A stretch of DNA of 29,429 nt, taken from NCBI GenBank assembly GCA_964396115.1, contig CAYNDL010000007.1, positions 1-29,429 on the forward strand, read 5' to 3'. Source of the DNA: CAYNDL01 sp964396115. GTDB taxonomy: Bacteria; Patescibacteriota; Andersenbacteria; UBA10190; CAIZMI01. Shown here in pieces: positions 1-8,846 of this stretch (the first letter of the stretch is position 1; each line of letters begins with the position of its first letter). Under the pieces are notes generated by a model. That model was not told where the DNA came from. It saw only the letters and a program-made list of their open reading frames with translations, and ran no database searches. The translations under genes and the position numbers were made by a program.

Positions 1-1
1 G

Positions 2-241
2 CTTTTTGACCGAAGGGTAAAAGTTGCGCATGATGTTATTAAGGAAGTACGCGAACATTTTCCTGGTCATGTGTTTGAAACGGTGATTCCGCGAAATATC
101 CGTTTAGCCGAAGCTCCTTCGTACGGTAAAAGTATTTTTGAGTACGACGACCAGTCCCAGGGAGCGCAAACTTATCAGCAATTCGCTGCTGAAGTACATA
201 ACAAGGCAACAGAATTTATTAATCAACAAATACAACAATGA
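2..241 (+). CDS. parA: ParA/Soj chromosome-partition ATPase, C-terminal fragment
   Basis: Open at the left edge; only the last 79 residues are present. The visible part carries the ParA/Soj C-terminal signature: a VFETVIPRN-type strand, then LAEAPSYGKSI and a final helix ending in QQIQQ. The Walker A and B motifs lie outside the window. ParA ATPases bind DNA non-specifically and move ParB-parS complexes apart. The TGA stop overlaps the parB start codon (ATGA), which implies translational coupling. Family assignment is firm because of the C-terminal match together with the parB neighbour. Confidence 0.93.
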   Translation, partial: LFDRRVKVAHDVIKEVREHFPGHVFETVIPRNIRLAEAPSYGKSIFEYDDQSQGAQTYQQFAAEVHNKATEFINQQIQQ

Positions 242-1140
242 AACCAGGAGGATTAGGTAAGGGTTTGGCGGCACTGATCCCGAATAAGCGGGAAGAGACT
301 AGCGTGCGTACAAATTTTGAATACCAACCTCAAGTTCAAGCAGAACAACGAGTTGATCACACGAACAAGGTAATGAATATATCGGTCGAAAAAATCGACC
401 GTAATCCAGAACAGCCCCGTTTGGATTTTTCCGAATCTGATTTGCAGGACTTGGCAGCTTCTATTCGTGAACATGGTGTTCTACAGCCGTTGTTGGTTAC
501 TAGAAACGGTGATCGGTTTACCTTAATTGCCGGTGAGAGACGTTTGCGCGCATCGAAGAGAGCTGGACTTGCGGAAGTTCCTTGTCTCATCCACGGGGAG
601 GTTGATGACCGTGAACAATTGGAATTGGCCATTATTGAAAATGTCCAGCGTGCAGACTTGAATCCTATGGAACAGGCTATTGCCTACAAGAAATTAAATT
701 CTGAATTTGGAATGACGCATGAAGAAATTGCAAAGGCAGTTGGAAAGGAACGTCCGTCCATTTCTAACATTATTCGCTTGTTAGATCTTCCAGAAGAGAT
801 ACAAAAATCTGTTAAGGATAGTAAAATTTCTTTTGCCCAGGCTAGGACGTTGTTGGCTGTTGGTGATCCGGCAAAACAAAAAGAAATGTTTGAAAAGTTG
901 TTGGCGGGAAAGATGGGTATCGAAGAATTGGAACGATCAACCAGAAAAGTCAATGTTGGCTCTCACACAAGGACTTTACAAAAAGATCCTCAGTTGGCCG
1001 CGTACGAGGAACAGATAGCAAGAGCGCTGGCAACTCGCGTACACATCAAAAAAATCGGCGAAGGCGGAAGCATTATTGTCGAGTATTACAGCGATGAGGA
1101 GCTTTCCGGTATTGTCCAAAAGATAAGCGGTAGTTACTAG
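238..1140 (+). CDS. parB: ParB/Spo0J-family chromosome partition protein
   Basis: A 300-residue ParB, close to the usual length. It opens with the characteristic GGLGKGLAALIP tail that contacts ParA. The ParB/Srx nuclease-like CTP-binding domain follows (about 46-140) with the GERRLRA box at 99-105 and ENVQRADLNPMEQA after it. A helix-turn-helix for parS recognition lies at about 159-181 and a dimerisation domain at the C-terminus. It should load on parS near the origin and act with ParA; no parS-like palindrome was recognised in the window. The start overlaps the parA stop. It ends in TAG, which shows that TAG is an ordinary stop here. Downstream only a weak AAACG/CGTTT hairpin with T-rich sequence is seen. 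Confidence 0.95.
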   Translation: MKPGGLGKGLAALIPNKREETSVRTNFEYQPQVQAEQRVDHTNKVMNISVEKIDRNPEQPRLDFSESDLQDLAASIREHGVLQPLLVTRNGDRFTLIAGERRLRASKRAGLAEVPCLIHGEVDDREQLELAIIENVQRADLNPMEQAIAYKKLNSEFGMTHEEIAKAVGKERPSISNIIRLLDLPEEIQKSVKDSKISFAQARTLLAVGDPAKQKEMFEKLLAGKMGIEELERSTRKVNVGSHTRTLQKDPQLAAYEEQIARALATRVHIKKIGEGGSIIVEYYSDEELSGIVQKISGSY

Positions 1141-1183
1141 AAGAATTAATAAAGCGGGAAACGTGTATATCTCGTTTTATTTA

Positions 1184-1212
1184 TTGACGCTACTCATTTT
1201 TTGACATAACTT
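1184..1212 (+). promoter_or_regulatory. Possible promoter of the 1310 orphan gene
   Basis: TTGACG at 1184-1189, then a 17-base spacer and TAACTT at 1207-1212. The -35 is good and the -10 poor. It would place the start near 1219 and give a leader of about 90 bases containing two hairpins. Confidence 0.35.
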
Positions 1213-1237
1213 TATTCAGTTCCAGTTCTTTCGACAG

Positions 1238-1288
1238 CCGACTTCGGGGTGTACCGGAGTCGGACAACCGCGCCCGACGGGTATCGGG
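1238..1288 (+). promoter_or_regulatory. Structured 5' leader with two hairpins upstream of the 1310 gene
   Basis: Hairpin 1: CCGACTTCGG (1238-1247) pairs over all ten positions, one of them G-U, with CCGGAGTCGG (1254-1263) around a six-base loop. Hairpin 2: CCCGA (1273-1277) pairs with TCGGG (1284-1288), also with a six-base loop. No T-run follows either, so they are not terminators. They sit just before a consensus AAGGAG (1297-1302) placed seven bases before the ATG, suggesting control of translation or mRNA stability. Leader function is inference. Confidence 0.5.
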
Positions 1289-1309
1289 TAAATTCTAAGG
1301 AGTAGAGTC

Positions 1310-2092
1310 ATGTTGACGAAGCGTCCGAAGGTGCAACGGGTCCCGCAAGAGATTCCTCCAGACATCCTGGCGAAGCTCTACCGCATCGATTCCGGGCTTA
1401 GACGGAAGATGTTCCTCCGTCTCCTTGATCCAGAAGCGGTTGCGTTCGCCATGCAGCAGTTGTTGGAGGGGAAGAATCTTGAGTATTTGAGAGTCTATCA
1501 GGCAAAGAAGCTGTGGAGTATGGGGTGGGGGAGGCAATTCCGCAGTTTCGGTGCTTACCTCGAGAGTATTCCGTTGCCAATACCTCCTCGCCGACAAGAA
1601 GCGAGCGGTGTTCGTCCGGTACTCGTGGACCTGCGTGTTCAGCATACAGGTGGGCCCGAAGGCCTACTCGTTATGTTGCTTCAGCGCACCGGAATCCGTA
1701 ACAACATCCACGATGACATCTCGTGGGACTACTACATGTCCCACCATCCGATGAAGGAGCCTCTTGACTGGATGTGGTGTCAGCTAGTGGGGACGGATGA
1801 TGGATCCGGCGGGCTGCAACAGCCCATCCAGATGGACATCCCCTTCGGCAAAGGGAAGCCGATGGTTTCTTGCGATGTCGTTGACGCGATCTTCTTCACC
1901 GCTCAGTATGCTGATTTATTCCAAGAACAGCCTGACCTCAAGATCATTGCGCCGGACACCTGCTTGAAACGTTCCGTTGCCGAACGCCTCTGTATCGGTG
2001 CAACTGTTGGTAAACCTGTTCTGGGTACGATCGTCGACACGTCCACATGCGCGGACTATCACATCCTCACGCGTGCCCCTTTCCCTGATTGA
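1310..2092 (+). CDS. Hypothetical protein, GC-rich orphan gene
   Basis: 260 residues, family not recognised. The ATG at 1310 is preceded by a consensus AAGGAG at the right spacing, which settles the start. The protein looks soluble: there is no signal peptide or membrane helix. It has a basic N-terminal third with repeated Leu/Arg (about 20-60), a Trp/Tyr-rich middle (DISWDYYMSHHP, DWMWCQLVG), and a C-terminal part with several Cys and the segment GATVGKPVLGTIVDTSTCADY. A 60-base sample (1321-1380) is about 60% G+C, well above neighbouring core genes, and codons often end in C or G. It stands alone, with its own structured leader and its own terminator, convergent with topA. These traits suggest an accessory or transferred gene; no function can be given. 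Confidence 0.8.
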   Translation: MLTKRPKVQRVPQEIPPDILAKLYRIDSGLRRKMFLRLLDPEAVAFAMQQLLEGKNLEYLRVYQAKKLWSMGWGRQFRSFGAYLESIPLPIPPRRQEASGVRPVLVDLRVQHTGGPEGLLVMLLQRTGIRNNIHDDISWDYYMSHHPMKEPLDWMWCQLVGTDDGSGGLQQPIQMDIPFGKGKPMVSCDVVDAIFFTAQYADLFQEQPDLKIIAPDTCLKRSVAERLCIGATVGKPVLGTIVDTSTCADYHILTRAPFPD

Positions 2093-2101
2093 TCATTACT
2101 T

Positions 2102-2133
2102 GCCCCGTACCACGTTGGTGCGGGGCGCTTTTT
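2102..2133 (+). terminator. Rho-independent terminator of the 1310 gene
   Basis: GCCCCGTACCA (2102-2112) pairs with TGGTGCGGGGC (2116-2126) around a CGT loop; one of the 11 pairs is G-T. The sequence GCTTTTT follows. The T-run exists only in the + direction, so it serves the + strand gene. It abuts the topA stop codon. Confidence 0.9.
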
Positions 2134-4357
2134 ATTCCAGGATTTCTTCTGCCTCTTTTTGGTACGTGCAGTCTTTGTTAGAACAGGTGATCGTCTTATT
2201 TTTTGCGTAAACCAACAAACTTCCGCATGAAGGACACTTTTCACCAGTTGGTTTTGACCAGGAAACAAAGTCGCACTCAGGATACTTGTTGCATCCGTAA
2301 AATAATTTTCCTCGTTTCGATTTCCGTTCAACTATTTCGCCCTGGTTGCACTTCGGACAGGTAAGTCCTAGTTTCTTTTCGATCCGTTCGGTGTGTTTAC
2401 ACTCAGGATAACCGGCACAACCAAGGAATGTGCCAAAGCGTCCGCGTTTTATCACCAAATCCTTACCGCATTCGGGGCATTTCTTGCCAGTCGGTGCGGC
2501 TTCCATTTCGGATTTTTCTTGTTCGCTTGCGGGCGCTGTATATTTACATTCAGGATAACCAGAACACCCATAAAATTTTCCATGTCGACCGAGACGTAAG
2601 ATGATCGGCTTTCCGCATTCGGGACAAACCATATCGGTCTTTTCTGTGGTCAGATCGCTTTTTTGAAGAGTCTCGGATTTTGTTTCGAGATTTTTATGAA
2701 ACGGCTCATAAAACATTTTAAGGACCGGCACCATTTCTTTTTGTCCCTCTGCTATTTGGTCGAGGTCTTCTTCCATTCGAGCCGTAAATTCAATATCTAC
2801 GATTTCAGGGAAGTGTTCCACTAGAATATCGTTTACAACCTTACCAACATCGGTGGGACGGAACCTTTTATCTTCAAGATTTTTTTCAACGTATCCACGT
2901 TTTTGTACCGTGTCTATGGTCGGAGCATAAGTCGAAGGGCGTCCAATGCCATGCTCCTCTAGTGCTTTTACTAATGAAGCTTCGGAGTACCTTGCGGGTG
3001 GTTGTGTGAAGTGCTGTTCTGGTTTCAGATCAACTAGGGACAATATTTCATTCTCCTCGATCTTCGGTAAAATAACCTCTTTTGTTTTATCGAGTCCCCA
3101 TACTTTCAAGAAACCCGGAAATGCAACCCTGGAGCCGGTTGCACGGAATCCAAACTCCGCTGCTTCAATGTCGACGGTCATTGCTTGGAATTTCGCGTCA
3201 GTCATCTGGCTCGCAACAGCGCGGTTCCAGATCAATTCATAGAGTCGCGCCATGTCTCGTTCCATGAAAGACCTAACAGCGTCCGGGGTCCGCGTTGAAT
3301 CGGTCGGACGGATAGCTTCGTGGGCTTCCTGTGCGCCACGCGACTTATTTTTGTAATATCGGGGTTCTTCAGGCAAAAATTCTTTTCCGAACCTGGTTTC
3401 GACCAGGCCACGAATATTATTAATCGCTTCGTTTGCAAGATTTAGCGAATCCGTACGCATGTAAGTGATCAGGCCAGTCGGTCCTTCTTCTCCGAGATCA
3501 ATTCCCTCATACAAGCGCTGGGCGAGCATCATTGTCTTTTTTGCCGAAAATCCAAGCCTATTTGAGGCTGCTTGTTGGAGAGTGCTGGTGGTAAATGGGG
3601 GGACAGGGGAGCGTCCAACCTGTTTTTCTTCCACGGAAGAAACTTTCCATGAAGCTCCTTGTAACGTATTAGAAATCGCGTCAGCCTCGTCTTTTGATTT
3701 GATCGCTAATTTATCCAGTGTCTTGCCGGCTCGTGCGCGAAGTTTGGCAATAAATTGTCCCGCTTTCGCTTGCAGATTTGCTTCAACTGTCCAAAATTCT
3801 TCGGGTTTAAATGCTTCAATTTCGCGTTCTCGTTCAACAATGAGGCGGACAGCAACTGATTGGACGCGTCCAGCAGATAACCCGCGGCGGACTTTTTTCC
3901 AGAGAAAAGGGGATAGTTCATAACCGACGAGCCGATCAAGGATCCTTCTTGCTTGCTGAGCATCGACCAATTGGACATTAATTTTCCTTGGGTTTGCAAC
4001 AGCATTCTGGATTGCATTTTTGGTTATTTCGTCAAAAGTAATGCGTTCCGACTTTTCATCGTCGGCCTTTAATACTTGCGCTAAGTGCCACGCGATTGCC
4101 TCTCCTTCGCGGTCTTCATCAGTTGCGAAGTAAACTTTATCCGCTTTGGCGACGCTCTTTTTAAGCTCAGCAACAACTTTTTTTGCTTTTACAGGTGTGA
4201 TGTATTTTGGTTCAAAATTATTCTCTACATCGACGCCGATTTTGCTTTTCGGCAAATCCCGTACATGTCCATATGAAGCCTTCACTACGAAGCCTTTTCC
4301 AAGGTATTTCCCAATGGTTTTCGCTTTTGCTGGTGATTCTACGATTACTAAATTCAT
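2132..4357 (-). CDS. topA: DNA topoisomerase I (type IA)
   Basis: 741 residues. The Toprim domain comes first, with catalytic Glu7 in VIVESPAKAKTI and the DED-type acidic motif in FATDEDREGEAIAW (about 78-90). The topoisomerase core has the active-site tyrosine at about 299 in GLITYMRTDS. The C-terminal 150 residues carry four Cys4 zinc ribbons of the topoisomerase C4 type, the first two with CPECG and GYPEC halves. The enzyme relaxes negative supercoils by transient single-strand breakage through a 5'-phosphotyrosine. It is the last gene of the minus-strand cluster, 21 bases after dprA. The dprA-topA pairing is common in bacteria. Confidence 0.97.
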   Translation of the reverse strand: MNLVIVESPAKAKTIGKYLGKGFVVKASYGHVRDLPKSKIGVDVENNFEPKYITPVKAKKVVAELKKSVAKADKVYFATDEDREGEAIAWHLAQVLKADDEKSERITFDEITKNAIQNAVANPRKINVQLVDAQQARRILDRLVGYELSPFLWKKVRRGLSAGRVQSVAVRLIVEREREIEAFKPEEFWTVEANLQAKAGQFIAKLRARAGKTLDKLAIKSKDEADAISNTLQGASWKVSSVEEKQVGRSPVPPFTTSTLQQAASNRLGFSAKKTMMLAQRLYEGIDLGEEGPTGLITYMRTDSLNLANEAINNIRGLVETRFGKEFLPEEPRYYKNKSRGAQEAHEAIRPTDSTRTPDAVRSFMERDMARLYELIWNRAVASQMTDAKFQAMTVDIEAAEFGFRATGSRVAFPGFLKVWGLDKTKEVILPKIEENEILSLVDLKPEQHFTQPPARYSEASLVKALEEHGIGRPSTYAPTIDTVQKRGYVEKNLEDKRFRPTDVGKVVNDILVEHFPEIVDIEFTARMEEDLDQIAEGQKEMVPVLKMFYEPFHKNLETKSETLQKSDLTTEKTDMVCPECGKPIILRLGRHGKFYGCSGYPECKYTAPASEQEKSEMEAAPTGKKCPECGKDLVIKRGRFGTFLGCAGYPECKHTERIEKKLGLTCPKCNQGEIVERKSKRGKLFYGCNKYPECDFVSWSKPTGEKCPSCGSLLVYAKNKTITCSNKDCTYQKEAEEILE

Positions 4358-4378
4358 GACTAAATAAAATTTGATTGA

Positions 4379-5527
4379 TTATATTCTTACGTAATTTTTT
4401 CCACCGATGTCCTTAACCGAATTTTCTATTTCGAGCATCGTTATGGTGGAAGCCACCGTATTCGGCGAGAGTGTACTGCGTTTTACGATCTCGTCAATAG
4501 TGGTCGGATTGCCGGATAAGAGAGAAAGGACCAAATTCCTATTGGGATCGGATTCGTTTGCTTGCCAGGTCCCTTGGGTTATTGGGTTGAGTTTTACTTG
4601 AAATAAACTGTTTAGTTCGAGGCACTCCATTATGTCGTCAGCACTTTGGATTGGTGTCGCACCTTCTCTTATTAACGAGTTCGTTCCCCATGAAAGGTCG
4701 GAAGTGATCGGGCCGGGTACGGCAAAGATTTCCTTGTTTTGTTCTAATCCCAGTCGCGCTGTTATCAATGCGCCACTTTGCTTTGCTGCCTCTACCACGA
4801 CTATTGCCTGCGAGAGTCCGGAGATGAGGCGGTTTCGCTGGGGAAAGAAATAAGGCTGCGGTTTTGTTCCGGGTGGGTATTCGCTAATTATTGCTCCTCC
4901 TTGGTCAATGATTCGTCGTGCCAGTTCCCGGTGTGCACGCGGGTACATGGTTTGTTCATCGCAGCCGTTTCCAATTACAGCAAAAGTTGTTCCGTGGACG
5001 GACAGCGCGGCAGTATGCGCCTCTGCGTCTATTCCGTAAGCGAGTCCAGAGCTAATCATCGCACCCCTCGCTGCCAATGGCTGAACAATCATATTTGTTG
5101 CCGTCTTGCCATAAGGAGAGGCCTTGCGACTGCCGACAAACGCAACTGTTAATTGGTTGTTTTTCCAAAAGGGGTAACCCCTGTAGTACAGACCAAGCGG
5201 TGGGTCGAATATTTTTCTCAAGTCGTCAGGAAAATCAGTATCTATAGAAGGAATAAAATTAATATTCAAAGCATCAAGTCGTTTGAAGAAGGTATCAACT
5301 TGCCAGTGATTACGGTGTTGTTCAAAACTTTCCATCGTTTCCTTGCTCCACCCTAAGCGTTGCAGAAACTCATCACCTGCTTCCCACGCGTCTTTTATGT
5401 TGCCGCTTAGGTTAATCAATTCATGTAATTTGTTTGCGCCTATGAATGGGCGGAAGGCGCATAAAGCGTGCCAAAAAGCATAGTCGGCCCTATCTACTGG
5501 TATCGGCTCTAGTAATTTATCCTCCAT
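4379..5527 (-). CDS. dprA: DNA-processing protein DprA (Smf)
   Basis: 382 residues. There is an N-terminal helical (SAM/HhH-like) region, then the Rossmann-type DprA fold: VGSRKASPYG, SSGLAYGIDAEAHTAAL, GNGCDEQTMYP, FPQRNRLISGLS, VVEAAKQSGALITA and FAVPG. A C-terminal winged helix of about 55 residues ends the protein. DprA binds incoming single-stranded DNA during transformation and loads RecA. With the split comEC at 19130-21480 it supports natural competence, though no pilus or ComEA gene is in the window. It lies 28 bases after mfd with no Shine-Dalgarno visible. Confidence 0.95.
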   Translation of the reverse strand: MEDKLLEPIPVDRADYAFWHALCAFRPFIGANKLHELINLSGNIKDAWEAGDEFLQRLGWSKETMESFEQHRNHWQVDTFFKRLDALNINFIPSIDTDFPDDLRKIFDPPLGLYYRGYPFWKNNQLTVAFVGSRKASPYGKTATNMIVQPLAARGAMISSGLAYGIDAEAHTAALSVHGTTFAVIGNGCDEQTMYPRAHRELARRIIDQGGAIISEYPPGTKPQPYFFPQRNRLISGLSQAIVVVEAAKQSGALITARLGLEQNKEIFAVPGPITSDLSWGTNSLIREGATPIQSADDIMECLELNSLFQVKLNPITQGTWQANESDPNRNLVLSLLSGNPTTIDEIVKRSTLSPNTVASTITMLEIENSVKDIGGKNYVRI

Positions 5528-5555
5528 TTTGTTTTTTAGTTTATTGATGTAGTTA

Positions 5556-8500
5556 CTACTGCTTTTTCTTATATTTTGCTTTCCCCGTCAATCTTTCTTT
5601 CTCCCGGGCGTCTCCTAAAACACCAAGAGCGTGTTCAATTCCGGCAAGATAATCGTCTCCCAGGTCGGCTACAATAATGGTCATCGAGGATCCAGTGAAC
5701 GTCCAACGGGGGTTGTCTGCGATGGCGGCATAAGCCAAGGCGGGAGTAAGTCCATCTTGTAAAGTAAGAGTGAGACGTTGCTCCTTTTGTGCATCGCGTT
5801 TTGGTGAAATCGGATTATTGAGGATCACGATACCTGAGACGTTTGCTTTTGTGGCAAGTAATTTCAGACGGAGTATGTGGAAAAAATTGGAAGCAGCCTC
5901 GGGCAAGGCTCCGTATTTTTGCTCCAGGTCAGTGCGGGCTGAACTCAGGTCTTTCATTGTCCTAATTGAACCAGTGCGGGTGTATGCAGCCAGCCGGTCG
6001 TTTGTGTTTGGGATGTAGGTTTCCGGCAAGAATGCTTTGACTGGCAAATCAATTTGTACATCCATGAGCGGCTGTTCCGCCTGTCCTTTTCTCAGGCGTT
6101 CAACTTCTTCATTCAATAATTCCCCGAATAAGTGTACGCCGACAGCCTTTATTGTTCCGTGCTGTTCTTTGCCAAGCAAGTTTCCTGCACCGCGGATTTC
6201 CAAGTCACGCAACGCAAGTGTCCATCCGCTTCCGAGTTCAACAGCTTCCAGCAGCGCAGTTAGTCGTTTCCTCGCTTCAAACGGTAACCTTCCTTGGTGA
6301 TAAAGGAAGTATGCGTAAGCTTGCTTATTTCCACGGCCAACTCTGCCGCGCAATTGGTAAAGGTCGGATAGTCCAAAAGAGGGAGCATCAAAAACAATCA
6401 ACGTGTTCACGTTAGGCAGGTCGATGCCGTTTTGAATAATTGTGGAACACACCAAGATATCTGCCTTCTTGTTATCAAAAAGTTCCATTACCTCCATTAA
6501 TTTCTGCTCGTGCATCTGGCCGTGTCCGACAACAACTCGGTATCCGGGCATCAACTTTCGGATGCGTTCGGCAGCCGCTTCGATTGTCTCAACCCGATTC
6601 CAAAGGACATACGCTTGTCCACCAGCTTCAAGTTCAGTCTGCAAGGCTTTCCTGATTAGCTCGTCGTTTTCTCTTGTCACTTTTGTAATTACAGGCCTTC
6701 GGCCACCCGGAGGAGTTGCAATTACAGACAGTGAACGTAATCCCGACAATGCCATGTTTAGAGTACGAGGGATAGGTGTTGCTGAAAGGGAAAGCACATC
6801 AACACTGGCGCGGATTTTTCTCATTTGCTCTTTTTGTTCCACACCGAATTTCTGCTCCTCATCGATAATGAGAAGTCCCAAGGAATGAAACTTCATGTCT
6901 TCTGACAATAGGCGGTGCGTTCCGATAACAATGTCGATCTCTCCTGTTCCGAGTTTTCTGATTATTTCATCTTGCTCCGCGTTTGTTTGGAAGCGTGATA
7001 TTAGGGCAATGCGAGTGCCGAATTCTTTTAACCGTTGTTGGAAAGTGTCGTAATGCTGTTGAGCCAGAAGAGTGGTAGGTGAAAGAACGGCGACTTGTCT
7101 TCCGAAATTCACCGCCTTAAAAGCAGCGCGAATAGCGACTTCTGTTTTTCCGAACCCGACATCGCCACAAACGAGGCGATCCATCGGCTGCGGCCTCTCC
7201 ATATCTTGCGTGACTTCGCGGATTGCAGATTCTTGGTCATGAGTTTCGTCATAGGGAAAAGAGTCGGCTAACCTTTTTTCCGCTTCCGTAAGAGGAGGAT
7301 AGGCCGTGCCTGTCTGGATTTCCCTAGCCGCATACAATTGCAGTAGCTCCTTGGCGAGTTCAGCGGTTTCTCTCTTGATTTCCCTTGTTGTAGTTTCCCA
7401 CTCGCTGCCACCCAGGCGATGAATGACAGGGTTAGCTGCGCCAATGTATGCCGTGACTTTGTACGACATTTCCACGGGGACAAAAAGCTTATCTGAGGCT
7501 GCGTATTCAAGAACCAAGTAATCCCGCGCCGCTTCACGTAGCTCTCTTCGTTCGATTCCTCGAAAGCGGGCGATACCGTGGTCGCGGTGAACAACATAAC
7601 TTCCACCGGAAAAACGGCGGGCATATGCCATTCCCGTGTCCCATGTGAGCGGTTCTTCCTCTGGTGACTCGCCAATGTCAGCATCGGTGTAAACAGCAAC
7701 GTGGTCCTTGGTGGAAATAAAACCCCTGGCATTGGCTGCTGTTTCTGCCGGCACAATCATGAGACCTTCGCCTTCCTGCACCGATTTCCTCATTGCTTCA
7801 GGTCGTGCAGTGAGTACGTAAACTTTATGTTTTTCGGCTAACGATCCAAGGATTTGCTCTTTAAATTTTTCCATGTCTCCACCCGTTGGTTTCGGTTCAG
7901 ACAATTCGGATGTGGAAGAGAAATGCTGGAAAAGAAGGTCTGGTTCTGTTTTTCCTGATAAGGTTCCTTCCTCGGCGATGACGTAAGCGTCGTCGATAAT
8001 TTTCTGGAAAGTTGTAGGCAGCGATGGCGGAAGGGCAAGAGGGTATATATTTCGGGCCCTACCGTCCGTCTGGGAAATCCGCTGGAACAATTTTTCGGCA
8101 TCCGCGCCGTTTTCTCTGGGTGCCAATGATTTAATATGGTCAACCGTATTTCCTATAAACTCAACTCTCATAGCCGAGTCTGAATGGAAAGGAAAAACAT
8201 CCACAACACCGCCACGCCTGGCGAAAGTGGCGGGCTCTTCCGCAACCCTCTCTTCTGTGTAACCGTAGTTAATTAATTTTTCCGCGAGCAGTGTTGGTGA
8301 AAGGGTCTGTTTTTCTTTTAGCTCCAATGCTCCAAGGTCCGAATTGAGTTTCGGCGCTGGCTGCTGTAACTCCTTTTGAGTAGAAAGGATTATGCGGGGC
8401 CGGTTATTCCTGATGGCGGTTAGCGCCTGCCAATACGCCCTCAAGCGTGGTGTTGGGATATCTCCTGACCTCTCTTGCGGTAGAAGGATGGGGAGAATCG

Positions 8501-8759
8501 TCAGTGGAATATCCTGTTGTTTTCCTCTTTCCTCTTTTAGTGTTTGTCGCCAAAAAGCCAGGGCTCGAGAAATGGCTGGGAGGGAAACAGTTGAACGCTC
8601 TTGAAGTATTACAACAATCGGCCGTCCCGATTCTGAAATCGGAAGACCTGCTAAAAATAATGGGAGGATACTCTCTGGAAGAGTCGGCGCTGTTATTATT
8701 TTGTCTTTTTCGACTGCGCTCCAAAGGTCCTGTAATACAGATATTCGCGGGATTTCCAT
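5556..8759 (-). CDS. mfd: Transcription-repair coupling factor Mfd
   Basis: About 1067 residues from the ATG at 8759. Domains in order: a UvrB-like N-terminal module, a CarD-like RNA polymerase interacting domain (YVVHRDHGIARFRGIE, then LEYAASDKLFVPVE), a superfamily 2 translocase with Walker A GDVGFGKTE (about residue 530), the DEEQKFGVEQKE box (about 633), LSATPIPRTL and GRVGRGNKQAYAYF, and the TRCF C-terminal domain after GAGNLLGKEQHG. It frees RNA polymerase stalled at lesions and recruits UvrA. The reading frame extends to a TTG at 8780, but that codon lies in the predicted -10 box (8780-8785), so the ATG at 8759 is preferred. It may be co-transcribed with pth or use its own promoter. 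Confidence 0.96.
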   Translation of the reverse strand: MEIPRISVLQDLWSAVEKDKIITAPTLPESILPLFLAGLPISESGRPIVVILQERSTVSLPAISRALAFWRQTLKEERGKQQDIPLTILPILLPQERSGDIPTPRLRAYWQALTAIRNNRPRIILSTQKELQQPAPKLNSDLGALELKEKQTLSPTLLAEKLINYGYTEERVAEEPATFARRGGVVDVFPFHSDSAMRVEFIGNTVDHIKSLAPRENGADAEKLFQRISQTDGRARNIYPLALPPSLPTTFQKIIDDAYVIAEEGTLSGKTEPDLLFQHFSSTSELSEPKPTGGDMEKFKEQILGSLAEKHKVYVLTARPEAMRKSVQEGEGLMIVPAETAANARGFISTKDHVAVYTDADIGESPEEEPLTWDTGMAYARRFSGGSYVVHRDHGIARFRGIERRELREAARDYLVLEYAASDKLFVPVEMSYKVTAYIGAANPVIHRLGGSEWETTTREIKRETAELAKELLQLYAAREIQTGTAYPPLTEAEKRLADSFPYDETHDQESAIREVTQDMERPQPMDRLVCGDVGFGKTEVAIRAAFKAVNFGRQVAVLSPTTLLAQQHYDTFQQRLKEFGTRIALISRFQTNAEQDEIIRKLGTGEIDIVIGTHRLLSEDMKFHSLGLLIIDEEQKFGVEQKEQMRKIRASVDVLSLSATPIPRTLNMALSGLRSLSVIATPPGGRRPVITKVTRENDELIRKALQTELEAGGQAYVLWNRVETIEAAAERIRKLMPGYRVVVGHGQMHEQKLMEVMELFDNKKADILVCSTIIQNGIDLPNVNTLIVFDAPSFGLSDLYQLRGRVGRGNKQAYAYFLYHQGRLPFEARKRLTALLEAVELGSGWTLALRDLEIRGAGNLLGKEQHGTIKAVGVHLFGELLNEEVERLRKGQAEQPLMDVQIDLPVKAFLPETYIPNTNDRLAAYTRTGSIRTMKDLSSARTDLEQKYGALPEAASNFFHILRLKLLATKANVSGIVILNNPISPKRDAQKEQRLTLTLQDGLTPALAYAAIADNPRWTFTGSSMTIIVADLGDDYLAGIEHALGVLGDAREKERLTGKAKYKKKQ

Positions 8760-8779
8760 TTCCCGAAGGTTGCGAAGCA

Positions 8780-8808
8780 ATAATAACAGGTTTTATAAAT
8801 TAATGCAA
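8780..8808 (-). promoter_or_regulatory. mfd promoter
   Basis: On the minus strand TTGCAT (8808-8803), a 17-base spacer and TATTAT (8785-8780), with a TG one base before the -10 (extended -10). The predicted start is near 8773, 14 bases before the ATG at 8759. Confidence 0.65.
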
Positions 8809-8846
8809 AACCGTGGTAAATTTCCTGCCCGTAGTTTGCTGTTTTT

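Noticed and set aside
1295..1645. 116-codon open frame on the minus strand
   Set aside because: Opposite the 1310 gene, which has a proper Shine-Dalgarno, leader and terminator.
8778..8780. TTG as the mfd start
   Set aside because: The codon lies in the predicted -10 box; the ATG at 8759 fits the promoter.
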